64,000 nucleotides of DNA. Origin: Gemmatimonadota bacterium (GTDB taxonomy: Bacteria > Gemmatimonadota > Gemmatimonadetes > Longimicrobiales > Gaopeijiaceae). Below the pieces are notes generated by a model that was not told where the DNA came from, made no database searches, and saw only the letters and a program-made list of their open reading frames with translations. Position 1 is the first letter of the stretch, and each line of letters starts with the position of its first letter. The position numbers were made by a program, and so were the translations under genes. Of the stretch, positions 49,047 through 57,295 are shown piece after piece. The stretch lies in contig JAJDXS010000065.1 in NCBI GenBank assembly GCA_022823145.1, forward strand, positions 1-64,000. Direction: 5' to 3'.

Positions 49047-49836
49047 TGCCGTTCCCCTGGCGTCTCCGCGGCCGGTTGCGGCGGCGGCCTCCTCTTCGTC
49101 GGACGAGGGCGCGCGCCTGTGCGAGTTCCGATGCATGTGCCGGCCTCCAGTTGCCGGCCTTCAGCCTTCCCAGGCGAAACGGACCGAAGCGTGTGCGCTC
49201 GAGCTCCACCACGGGGTGCCCGACCGCCTTGAGAAGCCGCCGCACCTCGCGCTTGCGCCCCTCCGCCAGAACCAGCCTCACACCCCACGCTTCATCTCCA
49301 AGGCGAAGCTTGCGAACCGCTCTCGGCCGCGCGAAGCCGTCTTCGAGCTCCATGCCCTGTCTGAGCGAACGCAGCGCCCGGGCGGTGATCCGGCCCCGCA
49401 CCCGCGCCACGTACTCCCTCTCGACCCCCCCGCTGGGATGTGCCAGGGCGAAGCCCATGTCGCCGTCGTTGGTCAGCAGGAGCAGCCCGGAGGTATCGCG
49501 ATCCAGGCGTCCGACGTAGCGCAGCGGGCCGGCCCACGCGGGGAGGAGGGCGTAGATCGTTTCCCCGCCGTGGGGATCGCTGCGGGTGCAGAGTACTCCG
49601 CGCGGCTTGTGGAAGACGACCCAGCGCTGCGGGGCGGCTTTCACCACACGCCCATCCACCGCTACGGTGTCCACACCGGGGGTGACGAGCGTTCCCATCT
49701 CCTGCACCGGAACCCCGTTGATCGCGATCCGCCCCTCGCGCATCAGCACCTCGGCCTGTCTGCGCGACGCCAGCCCCGCCTGCGCGACGTACTTCTGGAC
49801 ACGCATGGCCGCGGGAGCACGCCTACCCCTCCGCAT
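49039..49836 (-). CDS. rluB: rRNA pseudouridine synthase, RsuA/RluB family
   Basis: Isomerises uridine to pseudouridine in rRNA. An S4 RNA-binding domain (RVQKYVAQAGLASRRQAEVLMREGRIAINGVPV) is followed by the catalytic domain with the essential Asp in RYVGRLDRDTSGLLLLTNDG. The C-terminus carries LAEGRKREVRRLLKAVGHPV and a basic tail (RRRGGRRRNRPRRRQG). The length of 265 residues is normal. ATG 49836 overlaps scpB by 14 bases and has GAGGGGGAGG upstream; ATG 49806 is an alternative. RluB versus RsuA cannot be settled, but the neighbours scpA-scpB favour RluB, as in many genomes. Confidence 0.94.
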   Translation of the reverse strand: MRRGRRAPAAMRVQKYVAQAGLASRRQAEVLMREGRIAINGVPVQEMGTLVTPGVDTVAVDGRVVKAAPQRWVVFHKPRGVLCTRSDPHGGETIYALLPAWAGPLRYVGRLDRDTSGLLLLTNDGDMGFALAHPSGGVEREYVARVRGRITARALRSLRQGMELEDGFARPRAVRKLRLGDEAWGVRLVLAEGRKREVRRLLKAVGHPVVELERTRFGPFRLGRLKAGNWRPAHASELAQARALVRRRGGRRRNRPRRRQGNGNG

Positions 49837-50383
49837 CAGCCTCCCCCTCCAGCGGTGTGCCGTCGCGAAGCACGACGGGCAGCTCATCGGGCCGTGGCAA
49901 ATCGTCCAGCGACGCGAACCCGAAATGCTCCATGAACCTTCCGGTGGTGCCGTACAGGACTGGACGTCCGACACCCTCGCCGCGGCCGACCGCCTCGATC
50001 AGCCCCCGGTCGAGCAGCGTGCGGATCACTCCGGTCGAATTGACGCCGCGGATGTACTCGACCTCGACCCGGCTGATCGGCTGCCTGTAGGCCACGATCG
50101 CGAGGGCCTCGAGCGCGGGGCCCGACAGGCGCGACGTCCTGGGGACCGTGTCGAAGCGCTCCAGGTAGGGTGCGAATTCCGGCCGCGTGATCAGCTGGTA
50201 TCCGTCGGCCACGAGCCGCAACTCGAACGCCCGCCCGGACCTGTCGTACTCGTCTCTGAGGGCCGTCAGCGCCGCCTCCACCCGGTCCTCGTCCAGCGCC
50301 TCGTCCGCGCGGACGATGTCACCGGCCGCCAGCGGTGCATCGCTGGCGAAGAGGATCGCCTCCACGATGCTGGCGTCGTTCAC
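49823..50383 (-). CDS. scpB: Segregation and condensation protein B
   Basis: Winged-helix partner of the SMC-ScpA complex, 186 residues. It opens SIVEAILFASDAPLAAGDI and contains the hallmark LSGPALEALAIVAYRQPISRVEVEYIRGVNSTGVIRTLLDRGLIEAVGR and LYGTTGRFMEHFG. The start is GTG 50383, overlapping the scpA stop in GTGA. It sits in the scpA-scpB-rluB order found in many bacteria. Confidence 0.96.
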   Translation of the reverse strand: MNDASIVEAILFASDAPLAAGDIVRADEALDEDRVEAALTALRDEYDRSGRAFELRLVADGYQLITRPEFAPYLERFDTVPRTSRLSGPALEALAIVAYRQPISRVEVEYIRGVNSTGVIRTLLDRGLIEAVGRGEGVGRPVLYGTTGRFMEHFGFASLDDLPRPDELPVVLRDGTPLEGEADAEG

Positions 50384-51180
50384 CGGAGCGCCTCCTCGTC
50401 TGCGGACGGATCGGCCGATCCGATCCCCGCGTTCGGCCCCCTGTAGATCCAGAGGGGCGAGAACGGCTCCGTCTGCCGGAGCGTCACCACTCGCCTCCTG
50501 CCGAGCTCCAGACCGGCCAGGAAGGTCATTACGCCGTGGATGCGCTCCTTCCATGGCGCGATCAGCTTCGCGAACTCGATCCTGCGCCTTTGCGTCACTG
50601 CGGCGACGATCAGGTCGACCTTCTCGCGCATCGAGACCGGGCGCGTCTCCACGCGGTGCTCCCGTTCCCGCTCGACCGGCGCCTCGATGGCCAGCGCCGC
50701 CGCGAAAACGTCTTCCCAGGTCACGGTGAGCGGGGCATCCATGAGGGGAGGCCTGCTGCGCGGCTGCACGAATCCCTTGCCGAAACGGCGGCCCCGGTCG
50801 TCCTCCGCGCTGCGCAGCCGGCTTGCGATCTCGCGGATCTGCTCGTACTCGAGGAGGCGCCGGACCAACTCGGCGCGCGGATCGTGGTCCTCGTCGTCCG
50901 CCGGGCCGGGCAGAAGCATGCGCGCCTTGATGCGCACCAGGGTCGCCGCCATCTCCAGAAACTCCCCCGCCTCGTCCACGTCGCCGTCGTGCATTTCCTC
51001 GATCGCGGTCAGGAACTGCCGCGTGATCCTGGCGATCGGGATATCGAAGATGTCGATGTCCTGCGTGCGGATGAGGTGCAGCAGAAGATCCAGGGGGCCG
51101 TGGAAGCGTTCGGTCTCGACGACGAGCAGGCCGTCTTCGATTGTCCCGGGGTCGCGTGAACCGTCGCGTTCGAGGATCAT
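50380..51180 (-). CDS. scpA: Segregation and condensation protein A
   Basis: Kleisin subunit of the SMC complex that organises and segregates chromosomes, 266 residues. The N-terminal kleisin motif is FHGPLDLLLHLIRTQDIDIFDIPIARITRQFL, followed by EFLEMAATLVRIKARMLLP. The middle is variable and the C-terminal winged helix is short. ATG 51180 overlaps the upstream M50 protease stop by 4 nt, and the stop overlaps the scpB GTG by 4 nt. Confidence 0.95.
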   Translation of the reverse strand: MILERDGSRDPGTIEDGLLVVETERFHGPLDLLLHLIRTQDIDIFDIPIARITRQFLTAIEEMHDGDVDEAGEFLEMAATLVRIKARMLLPGPADDEDHDPRAELVRRLLEYEQIREIASRLRSAEDDRGRRFGKGFVQPRSRPPLMDAPLTVTWEDVFAAALAIEAPVEREREHRVETRPVSMREKVDLIVAAVTQRRRIEFAKLIAPWKERIHGVMTFLAGLELGRRRVVTLRQTEPFSPLWIYRGPNAGIGSADPSADEEALR

Positions 51181-51836
51181 CCCACCGTCGCCCTCAGGAT
51201 CCACTGGAACGCCAGGAAGACGGGCGACAGCGCTACGGCGAATGCGCCGGGGAAGAGCACGAGGGTGAAGAACAGCAACGTGATCCCGTACCGTCCCATA
51301 CTCCGGTAGCGCACCGCCAGCTCGGGCGGAAGCAGGTGATAGAGGACGTGGGAGCCGTCGAGCGGCGGGATCGGGATGAGGTTGAAATAGGCTAGAATCA
51401 GGTTGATGAAAACGCCGTAAGTCAGCATCAGAACGATGCTTGAGCTGAGCGACCCGAAGGTGCTGCCATCCGTGTTGGAAGTGACGCCGAACGCGGCAAT
51501 GAGCGCGAGCAGCGCCGCGCAGACGGCGACGAGCCCGAGATTCGAGACGATGCCGGCCAGCGAAACTCGGATGTCCCCCGCACGATAGTCGCGGTAATTC
51601 CGCGGGTTCACCGGGACCGGTTTTGCCCATCCGAAGAGGAAGTCCCCGGGGAGGAGATGGAGGACTACTGGAACCACAATCGATCCCATCAGATCGAGAT
51701 GCGGCAGCGGGTTCAGCGTGATCCGGCCCAGGTCCCGCGCGGTCGGATCCCCTTCCCTGAGCGCCTGCCACGCGTGCGCCACCTCGTGGACGACCACGGA
51801 GAAGAGGAGAACCGGAACGATGAGCAGGAAGTCCAT
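51177..51836 (-). CDS. Site-2 protease family (M50) membrane metalloprotease
   Basis: Intramembrane zinc protease-like protein of 219 residues. The zinc site is HEVAHAWQALREGD near residue 18, and the third ligand region is FNLIPIPPLDGSHVL (N-x-x-P-x-x-x-x-D-G). About five hydrophobic segments are present and no PDZ domain, as in the short SpoIVFB-like/YwhC type rather than RseP. It starts the run M50-scpA-scpB-rluB-upp, a conserved order in many bacteria. Substrate unknown. Confidence 0.92.
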   Translation of the reverse strand: MDFLLIVPVLLFSVVVHEVAHAWQALREGDPTARDLGRITLNPLPHLDLMGSIVVPVVLHLLPGDFLFGWAKPVPVNPRNYRDYRAGDIRVSLAGIVSNLGLVAVCAALLALIAAFGVTSNTDGSTFGSLSSSIVLMLTYGVFINLILAYFNLIPIPPLDGSHVLYHLLPPELAVRYRSMGRYGITLLFFTLVLFPGAFAVALSPVFLAFQWILRATVG

Positions 51837-51900
51837 GTCAGGTGTCCAGCGCTACGGCACGCCTTTCCGACTGGTGCGGGGGTGTGGTCGGCGGCCCCCG

Positions 51901-51929
51901 TTGATCGGACCGGCCGGTGTTTCTACCTT
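51901..51929 (+). promoter_or_regulatory. Probable promoter of rpsT
   Basis: TTGATC (51901-51906) and TACCTT (51924-51929) are separated by 17 bp. The predicted start of transcription is about 51936, giving a ~58-nt leader before rpsT. It lies between the divergent M50 gene and rpsT. Confidence 0.5.
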
Positions 51930-51993
51930 TGTGTCCGCAATGTAAACACATAGTGGCGGAAACACACGACGCCAGCAGGGGAACCGGAGAAGC

Positions 51994-52248
51994 ATGCCCA
52001 ATATCAAGAGCGCGAAGAAGCGGATGGAGTTGAGCCGGGTCGAGCGCAGCCGCAATCGCGAGACCCGATCGAAGATTCGTACCGCGATTCGCCGGGTTCG
52101 CGAAGCCACATCGCACGAGCAGGCCGAGGAGCGCCGGCGTCTGGCCGTGGCACTCGTGGACAGGGCCGCGACTCGCAGGGTGCTGCACCCGAACAAGGCC
52201 GGCCGGATGAAGGCTCAGTTGGACCGGATGGTCAGGGCGCAGCAGTAG
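51994..52248 (+). CDS. rpsT: 30S ribosomal protein S20
   Basis: Small-subunit primary binding protein of 84 residues, the normal S20 length. It shows the opening MPNIKSAKKRMELSRVERSRNRETRSKIRTAIRRV, the mid-helix region and the ending [18 protein letters not shown] lies 7 bases before the ATG. It is monocistronic with its own promoter. Its 3' end overlaps the pyrC stop region by 17 bp tail to tail. Confidence 0.97.
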   Translation: MPNIKSAKKRMELSRVERSRNRETRSKIRTAIRRVREATSHEQAEERRRLAVALVDRAATRRVLHPNKAGRMKAQLDRMVRAQQ

Positions 52249-53521
52249 CCTCCCAGACAGTCTCTCCCCCCACCAGGGTCCGCACGACCCGTCCCGTCGC
52301 CTCCACTCCGCCGAAGGGCGTGTTGCGGCACTTGGAGAGAAACGCGGCGGGGTCGATCGTCCACTTCGCGTTCGTGTCGATCAATACCAGGTCGGCCGGG
52401 TCGCCCGGAGCGAGCGTGCCGCCGGCCAGACCCAGTGCCCGTGCCGGACCGGTCGACATGCGTGCAAGAAGTTCGGGCAGGGTCAGGACGCCGGTGAGCA
52501 CGAGCCGGGTGTGAAGGACCGCGAAGGCGGTCTCGAAGCCGACCACCCCGAAGGGGGCGTCGTCGAAAGCCTGTTCCTTCTCGTCGTAGGTGCGGGGTGC
52601 GTGGTCGGTGGCGATGCAGTCGACGGTGCCGTCGGCGAGCGCTTCGCACAGCGCCCCGCAGTCGGACGGGGTCCTGAGCGGCGGATCCACCTTGTACTCG
52701 GTGCCGTAGCCCGCGACCAGCTCGTGTGACAGGAGCAGGTGGTGCGGGGTCGCCTCGGCCGTCACGCGCACCCCTCGAGCCCTGGCCCGGCGGACGAGAT
52801 CGGCGGCGGCCGCGGTAGAGACGCGCTGCAGGTGCAGGCGCCCCCCGGTGGCCTCGGCCAGCGCCAGGTCTCGGGCGGTACCGATCTCCTCGGCGGCGGC
52901 GGGCTTGCCGCGGAGGCCCAGGCGTGTGGACATCACACCTTCGTGCATGACCCCTCCCCTGGCGAGACCCGTGTCCTCGGGGTGGGAGAGGACCGGCACG
53001 CCGAACGCCCGGGCGTACTCCAGCGCGAGGCGCATCAGCATGGAGGAGCGCACCGCCCTTCCGGCGTCGCTCACCGCGATCGCGCCCGCGTCCACAACCT
53101 CGCCGAACTCGGTGAGCTGCTCCCCCTTCCGCCCCGCCGAGACCGCCGCGACCGGCAGGACCCTGGCGCCCCGCGCCCGCCTCCCCGCGGCGACGACGAA
53201 TCCCACCGAGGCGGGATCGTCCACCACCGGATCCGTATCGGGCATGGCGCACACGGTGGTGTAGCCTCCGGCCGCCGCCGCCAGCGCACCCGTCGCGATC
53301 GTCTCGCGGTGCTCCCAGCCCGGCTCGCACAAGTGCGCATGGGGGTCGACGAACCCGGGAGCCACCACCAGCCCCCTCGCATCCACCACCTCGGCGCTCT
53401 CCGGTGCCAGACTCGGCCCGACGTGGACAATGCGCCCCTCGTCCACGAGCAGGTCCGCCGCCGCATCGGTCCCGGCGGCCGGATCGATCACCCGCCCGCC
53501 CCGGATCAGGAGCCGCTTCAC
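52232..53521 (-). CDS. pyrC: Dihydroorotase (class I type)
   Basis: Zinc enzyme of 429 residues that closes carbamoyl-aspartate to dihydroorotate in pyrimidine synthesis. Metal and substrate motifs are [10 protein letters not shown] (H-x-H with the substrate Arg position replaced by Glu-Pro), [20 protein letters not shown] and the catalytic Asp in [14 protein letters not shown]. Usual class I enzymes have HxHxR-x-PG; here the residue after H-x-H reads L-C-E, so the Arg is missing and activity or regulation may rest on PyrB association as in PyrC-like proteins. The start is GTG 53521 overlapping the pyrB stop. Confidence 0.92.
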   Translation of the reverse strand: MKRLLIRGGRVIDPAAGTDAAADLLVDEGRIVHVGPSLAPESAEVVDARGLVVAPGFVDPHAHLCEPGWEHRETIATGALAAAAGGYTTVCAMPDTDPVVDDPASVGFVVAAGRRARGARVLPVAAVSAGRKGEQLTEFGEVVDAGAIAVSDAGRAVRSSMLMRLALEYARAFGVPVLSHPEDTGLARGGVMHEGVMSTRLGLRGKPAAAEEIGTARDLALAEATGGRLHLQRVSTAAAADLVRRARARGVRVTAEATPHHLLLSHELVAGYGTEYKVDPPLRTPSDCGALCEALADGTVDCIATDHAPRTYDEKEQAFDDAPFGVVGFETAFAVLHTRLVLTGVLTLPELLARMSTGPARALGLAGGTLAPGDPADLVLIDTNAKWTIDPAAFLSKCRNTPFGGVEATGRVVRTLVGGETVWEATAAP

Positions 53522-54495
53522 CCCCGCACCCCCTTCCCCGACTTGGCCGCCTCGGCCAGGTCCGGCGCGCCGCCCGCCAGGAGGTACAGCACCGCCATCC
53601 GTATGGCCACGCCGTTCGTCACCTGCTGGAGGATCACCGAATGGGGGCCGTCGGCCACGTCCGAGTCGATCTCCACCCCTCGGTTGATCGGCCCCGGGTG
53701 CAGGATCAGAAGATCGCGCGGCGCCCATTCCAGCCGCTCCCGGGTGATCCCGAACACGCGGTTGTACTCGCGCAGCGACGGCACGAACCCGTCCTGCATC
53801 CGCTCCAGCTGAAGCCGCAGCACGTTGAGCGCATCGGCCCACTCGATCGCCTCCTCGACCCGCCCGAAAACGCGCACGCCGAGCTCCTCGATCCCGGCCG
53901 GCATCAGCGTACGGGGACCGCAGACCGCGACCTTCGCCCCCAGCGTCACCAGCCCGAAGATGTTGGAGCGCGCCACACGGGAGTGCAGCACGTCGCCCAC
54001 GATGCAGACCTTCAGACCTTCCAGCCGGGAGAAGTGGTCGCGCAGCGTCAGGATGTCCAGCAGCCCCTGCGTAGGGTGTTCGTGCGCCCCGTCCCCCGCG
54101 TTGATCACGTTCGACGGAATTCGCGCCGCGAGGAACGACGCCGCCCCGGGGGACCAGTGCCGGATGACGACCATGTCGATCCGCATCGCCTCGAGGTTGC
54201 GGGCCGTGTCCACCAGCGTCTCGCCCTTCGACACCGACGACCCCACCGCCCCGATATTCACCGTGTCCGCCGACAGCCGCTTTTCCGCGAACTCGAACGA
54301 GATGCGCGTCCGCGTCGACGCCTCGAAGAAGAGGTTGACGATCGTCTTCCCCCTGAGCACCGGCACCTTCTTGATCCGCCGCTCCGAGATCTCCTTGAAG
54401 GGCTCGGCGGTGTCCAGAATCATCCGGATCTGGCGACGGCTCAGCGGCTCCAGACCGATCAGGTCCTTGCCGAGCGCCGCCGAAGACCGGATCAC
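53518..54495 (-). CDS. pyrB: Aspartate carbamoyltransferase catalytic chain
   Basis: Transfers a carbamoyl group to aspartate, the first committed step of pyrimidine synthesis. The 325-residue protein has the carbamoyl-phosphate site [13 protein letters not shown], the [12 protein letters not shown] region, and [11 protein letters not shown] near the end. The start ATG 54495 overlaps the pyrR stop by 4 nt, and the stop overlaps the pyrC start, so the three pyr genes are translationally coupled. Confidence 0.97.
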   Translation of the reverse strand: MIRSSAALGKDLIGLEPLSRRQIRMILDTAEPFKEISERRIKKVPVLRGKTIVNLFFEASTRTRISFEFAEKRLSADTVNIGAVGSSVSKGETLVDTARNLEAMRIDMVVIRHWSPGAASFLAARIPSNVINAGDGAHEHPTQGLLDILTLRDHFSRLEGLKVCIVGDVLHSRVARSNIFGLVTLGAKVAVCGPRTLMPAGIEELGVRVFGRVEEAIEWADALNVLRLQLERMQDGFVPSLREYNRVFGITRERLEWAPRDLLILHPGPINRGVEIDSDVADGPHSVILQQVTNGVAIRMAVLYLLAGGAPDLAEAAKSGKGVRG

Positions 54496-55046
54496 CGCCG
54501 CTCCACCCCGCTCAGCACCACGGCCAGCTCACCGTCCCGCGCCGGCACCAGCACGTCCACCCGCTGGTTGGCGAGCACCGGGAACTCCCGCCCCACGATG
54601 TCCGCCTGGATCGGCAGCTCCCGCTCCCCGCGGTCCACGAGCACACAGAGAAGAATCCGCTCCGGGCGCCCCCAGTCCATCAGCTCGTTGAGCGCGGCGC
54701 GCACCGTGCGTCCGGTGTAGAGCACGTCGTCGACCAGGACCACCGCCATGCGCTCCACCCCCCCGGGGGGCAGCAGGGTCTCGCCCACGACGGGCCTGGG
54801 CCCGAGCGCCATGAGGTCGTCGCGGTAGAGGGTGATATCGAGGGTGCCGGTCGCGACCTCCACGCCCTCCGCCTCGACGATCGCCGCGCGGATCATGTCG
54901 GCCAGATCGACGCCCCGGCGCTGAATGCCCATCAGGACGAGGCGCTCCGTGCCGCCCAGCTTCTCGAGAACCTCGTGGGCCATGCGTCCGATAGCGCGCC
55001 TGACGGCCGCCTCGTCCATGAGCACCGTGGGTGTCGCGGCGGTCAC
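54492..55046 (-). CDS. pyrR: Bifunctional pyrimidine regulator / uracil phosphoribosyltransferase PyrR
   Basis: RNA-binding regulator of the pyr operon with UPRT activity, 184 residues from GTG 55046. The PRPP loop is [22 protein letters not shown]. Family signatures [25 protein letters not shown] and DITLYRDDL are present. ATG 55019 is an alternative start, but family N-termini are closer to the GTG form. PyrR binds a hairpin in its own leader mRNA when UMP is high; the leader here has a structure that overlaps the start (see 55045-55119). It is the first gene of pyrR-pyrB-pyrC. Confidence 0.95.
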   Translation of the reverse strand: MTAATPTVLMDEAAVRRAIGRMAHEVLEKLGGTERLVLMGIQRRGVDLADMIRAAIVEAEGVEVATGTLDITLYRDDLMALGPRPVVGETLLPPGGVERMAVVLVDDVLYTGRTVRAALNELMDWGRPERILLCVLVDRGERELPIQADIVGREFPVLANQRVDVLVPARDGELAVVLSGVERR

Positions 55047-55119
55047 CTTTCGTCGTCGGCTCCTGCCATGAGATGCCCGGTCCGTGTGTCCGGCCTGCCC
55101 TCGCAGACCGACGAAAGGT
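55045..55119 (-). promoter_or_regulatory. Structured pyr-operon leader, possible PyrR-binding site
   Basis: In the minus-strand transcript ACCUUUCGUCG (55119-55109) pairs perfectly with CGACGAAAGGU (55055-55045), which covers the start of the PyrR GTG. Inside the loop, GGUCUGC (55109-55103) and GCAGGCC (55098-55092) form a 7-bp stem around GAGG. That region also contains CUGCGAGG, which fits the CNGNGAGG core of the PyrR-binding consensus. The pairings compete at base 55109, so alternative folds are possible. Confidence 0.5.
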
Positions 55120-55212
55120 AATTGCACTCCGGCCCTTCGGCCAACATGATGGTGGCACCGAAAACCCCGGGCCGCCGCGTCCGCCAACGACCCGAACCCA
55201 AGCGGAGTTCCG

Positions 55213-57249
55213 ATGTCCTCACCAGCCGCGTCTTCGCCCGCAGCGCCGTTCCCCCGCCGGAGGTGCCGTGTCCCCGCTGGAGGTGGAGGTGGGAGGAGCT
55301 TCTGCCGCATCCGCACCGCGCTCAGGCTGTTCTGTGGCCTGGCGCCGCTCGCGGCCCCGCTGGCGGGAAGCGCCCAGGAGGTGGTCGATGCCCCCACCGT
55401 GATCCTGGCCTCGGTGCCGTTCACGGTGGCCGTGCGCGGCGGCGACGACTTCTCCACCCTCGTGGAGATCCGAGACTCGGGCGGTGGGCTGCTTGCATCC
55501 GGGCCCGTGGCCGCCGGCGAGACCCGCGCATTCGGCGATATCTCGGTCGCCACGCGGGACGCTCTGCCGCTCCAGGTGCGCGCGGGCAACGCCGTCGAGG
55601 AGATCTCCCGACCCTTCGCGCCCGGTTGGTTCTCGATCCTGCCCCCGCTGATCGCGATCGTGCTCGCGCTGGTCTTCAAGGAGGTCATCACCGCGCTCCT
55701 GGCGGGGATCTGGCTGGGTGCGCTGGCCGTGGCGGGCTACAATCCCCTGCAGGCCACCTGGCGGCTGGTCGATCAATACGTGGTGCCCGCGCTGAGCAAT
55801 ACCGACAGCGGCCATACACAGATCGTGGTGTTCAGCCTGATGCTGGGCGGCATGGTGGGGATCATCAGCCGCAACGGGGGCACGCGGGGGGTGGTGCGGG
55901 CGGTCGCACCGCTGGCGCGGAACCGCCGCCGCGGCAAGATCGCCACTTCGCTCGCCGGCCTGGGCATCTTCTTCGACGACTACGCGAACACGCTCGTCGT
56001 CGGCAACACCATGCGCCCCATCACCGACGGGCTCAAGGTGTCGCGCGAGAAGCTGGCCTACCTGGTGGACTCGACCGCGGCCCCGGTCGCGGCGCTGGTG
56101 CCGGTCTCGACGTGGGTGGGCTACGAGGTGTCGCTGATCGCAGGCGGGCTCGATGCGGCCTCTGGCGAGGCCACCGGCGCCGACGCCGCGTTCCTCGCGG
56201 ACCTGAGCCCCTACACCGTCTTCCTCGAGACCATTCCGTATCTCTTCTACCCCCTGCTCGCCCTCGCCTTCGTCTTCCTCACTTCGTACATGAACCGCGA
56301 CTTCGGCCCCATGGCCCGCGCGGAGGCGCGCGCGGCCTCGGACGGCGGCGTGCTCCGCCCCGGGTCGCGCCCGGCAGCCGAAATCTCGGAGAGCTTCGTC
56401 AACTCCAAGGAGGGGGTTCCGGAGCGCTGGTGGAATGCGGGATTGCCGGTCGCGACGGTGGTTCTCGTGGTCCTCGGCGGCCTTTACACTTCGGGGCGCG
56501 CGGCGGTGGGAGCCGATGCGTCGCTGCGTGACGTCTTCGGAGCGGCCGACCCCTTCATGACCCTCCTCTGGGGCTCGCTGGCCGGGTGCCTGGTTGCGGC
56601 GGCGCTGTCGATCTCGCAGCGGCTGCTCGACGTCAAGGAGTGCATCGACGCAGGGCTCGGCGGGGTCAAGGCCATGCTGATCGCCATGGTCATCCTGACG
56701 CTGGCGTGGTCGCTTGGCGCCGTCACCCAGGACGTCGGCACGGCCGCGTACGTGTCCCAGCTGCTGGGCGGCAACTTCCCCCTCTTCCTCCTGCCGGCGC
56801 TCGTGTTCATCACGTCGGGGGCGATGGCGTTCGCGACAGGGACATCGTGGACCACCATGGCCATCCTCATCCCGCTCGTGATCCCGCTCACCGTGTCGCT
56901 GGCGGGCGGCACCGGCTTCGCCGACGGCTCGGTCTACGGCATCCTGCTGGCGACCACCAGCTCGGTGCTGGCCGGCGCGATCTGGGGCGACCACTGCTCC
57001 CCCATCTCGGACACCACCGTCCTGTCCTCCACCGCGGCCGCCTGCGACCACGTGGACCACGTCCGCACCCAGCTGCCCTACGCGGTGCTGGTCGGTGCGG
57101 TCGGCCTCGTTCTGGGCAGTCTGGGGACTTCGCTGGGACTTCCGACCTGGGTTGCGCTCCTGGCGGGCGTGGCGATCCTCGCGGTTTGCCTGCGGATCTT
57201 CGGCACCCCGATCACAGAGGTCGGCGAGGCGGCGTCCGCAGAACCCTGA
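55213..57249 (+). CDS. NhaC family Na+/H+ antiporter with extra exported N-terminal domain
   Basis: Membrane protein of 678 residues. Residues ~160-670 hold the NhaC-type transporter with about eleven to twelve helices (ILPPLIAIVLALVFKEVITALLAGIWLGAL, then GLGIFFDDYANTLVVGNTMRP, the family's D-D-Y-x-N motif). Ahead of it lies a signal-peptide-like segment (ALRLFCGLAPLAAPLAGSAQ) and a ~90-residue beta domain (DAPTVILASVPFTVAVRGGDD...AVEEISRPF). Most NhaC proteins are shorter and lack this domain. It is divergent from pyrR. The stop codon lies in copy 2 of the 21-bp palindrome. Confidence 0.88.
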   Translation: MSSPAASSPAAPFPRRRCRVPAGGGGGRSFCRIRTALRLFCGLAPLAAPLAGSAQEVVDAPTVILASVPFTVAVRGGDDFSTLVEIRDSGGGLLASGPVAAGETRAFGDISVATRDALPLQVRAGNAVEEISRPFAPGWFSILPPLIAIVLALVFKEVITALLAGIWLGALAVAGYNPLQATWRLVDQYVVPALSNTDSGHTQIVVFSLMLGGMVGIISRNGGTRGVVRAVAPLARNRRRGKIATSLAGLGIFFDDYANTLVVGNTMRPITDGLKVSREKLAYLVDSTAAPVAALVPVSTWVGYEVSLIAGGLDAASGEATGADAAFLADLSPYTVFLETIPYLFYPLLALAFVFLTSYMNRDFGPMARAEARAASDGGVLRPGSRPAAEISESFVNSKEGVPERWWNAGLPVATVVLVVLGGLYTSGRAAVGADASLRDVFGAADPFMTLLWGSLAGCLVAAALSISQRLLDVKECIDAGLGGVKAMLIAMVILTLAWSLGAVTQDVGTAAYVSQLLGGNFPLFLLPALVFITSGAMAFATGTSWTTMAILIPLVIPLTVSLAGGTGFADGSVYGILLATTSSVLAGAIWGDHCSPISDTTVLSSTAAACDHVDHVRTQLPYAVLVGAVGLVLGSLGTSLGLPTWVALLAGVAILAVCLRIFGTPITEVGEAASAEP

Positions 57250-57263
57250 CGTAACGTCAGGGT
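57243..57263. repeat. 21-bp palindrome, copy 2 (arms ACCCTGAC / GTCAGGGT)
   Basis: Identical base for base to 2369-2389. The antiporter stop TGA (57247-57249) occupies bases 5-7, the same offset as the M3 stop in copy 1. It lies 33 bp before the amidohydrolase start, so it could be an operator or a terminator-like hairpin between the two genes. Confidence 0.8.
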
Positions 57264-57295
57264 CTCGGCCCACCGCGCACGCCCGGGAGGACCCC

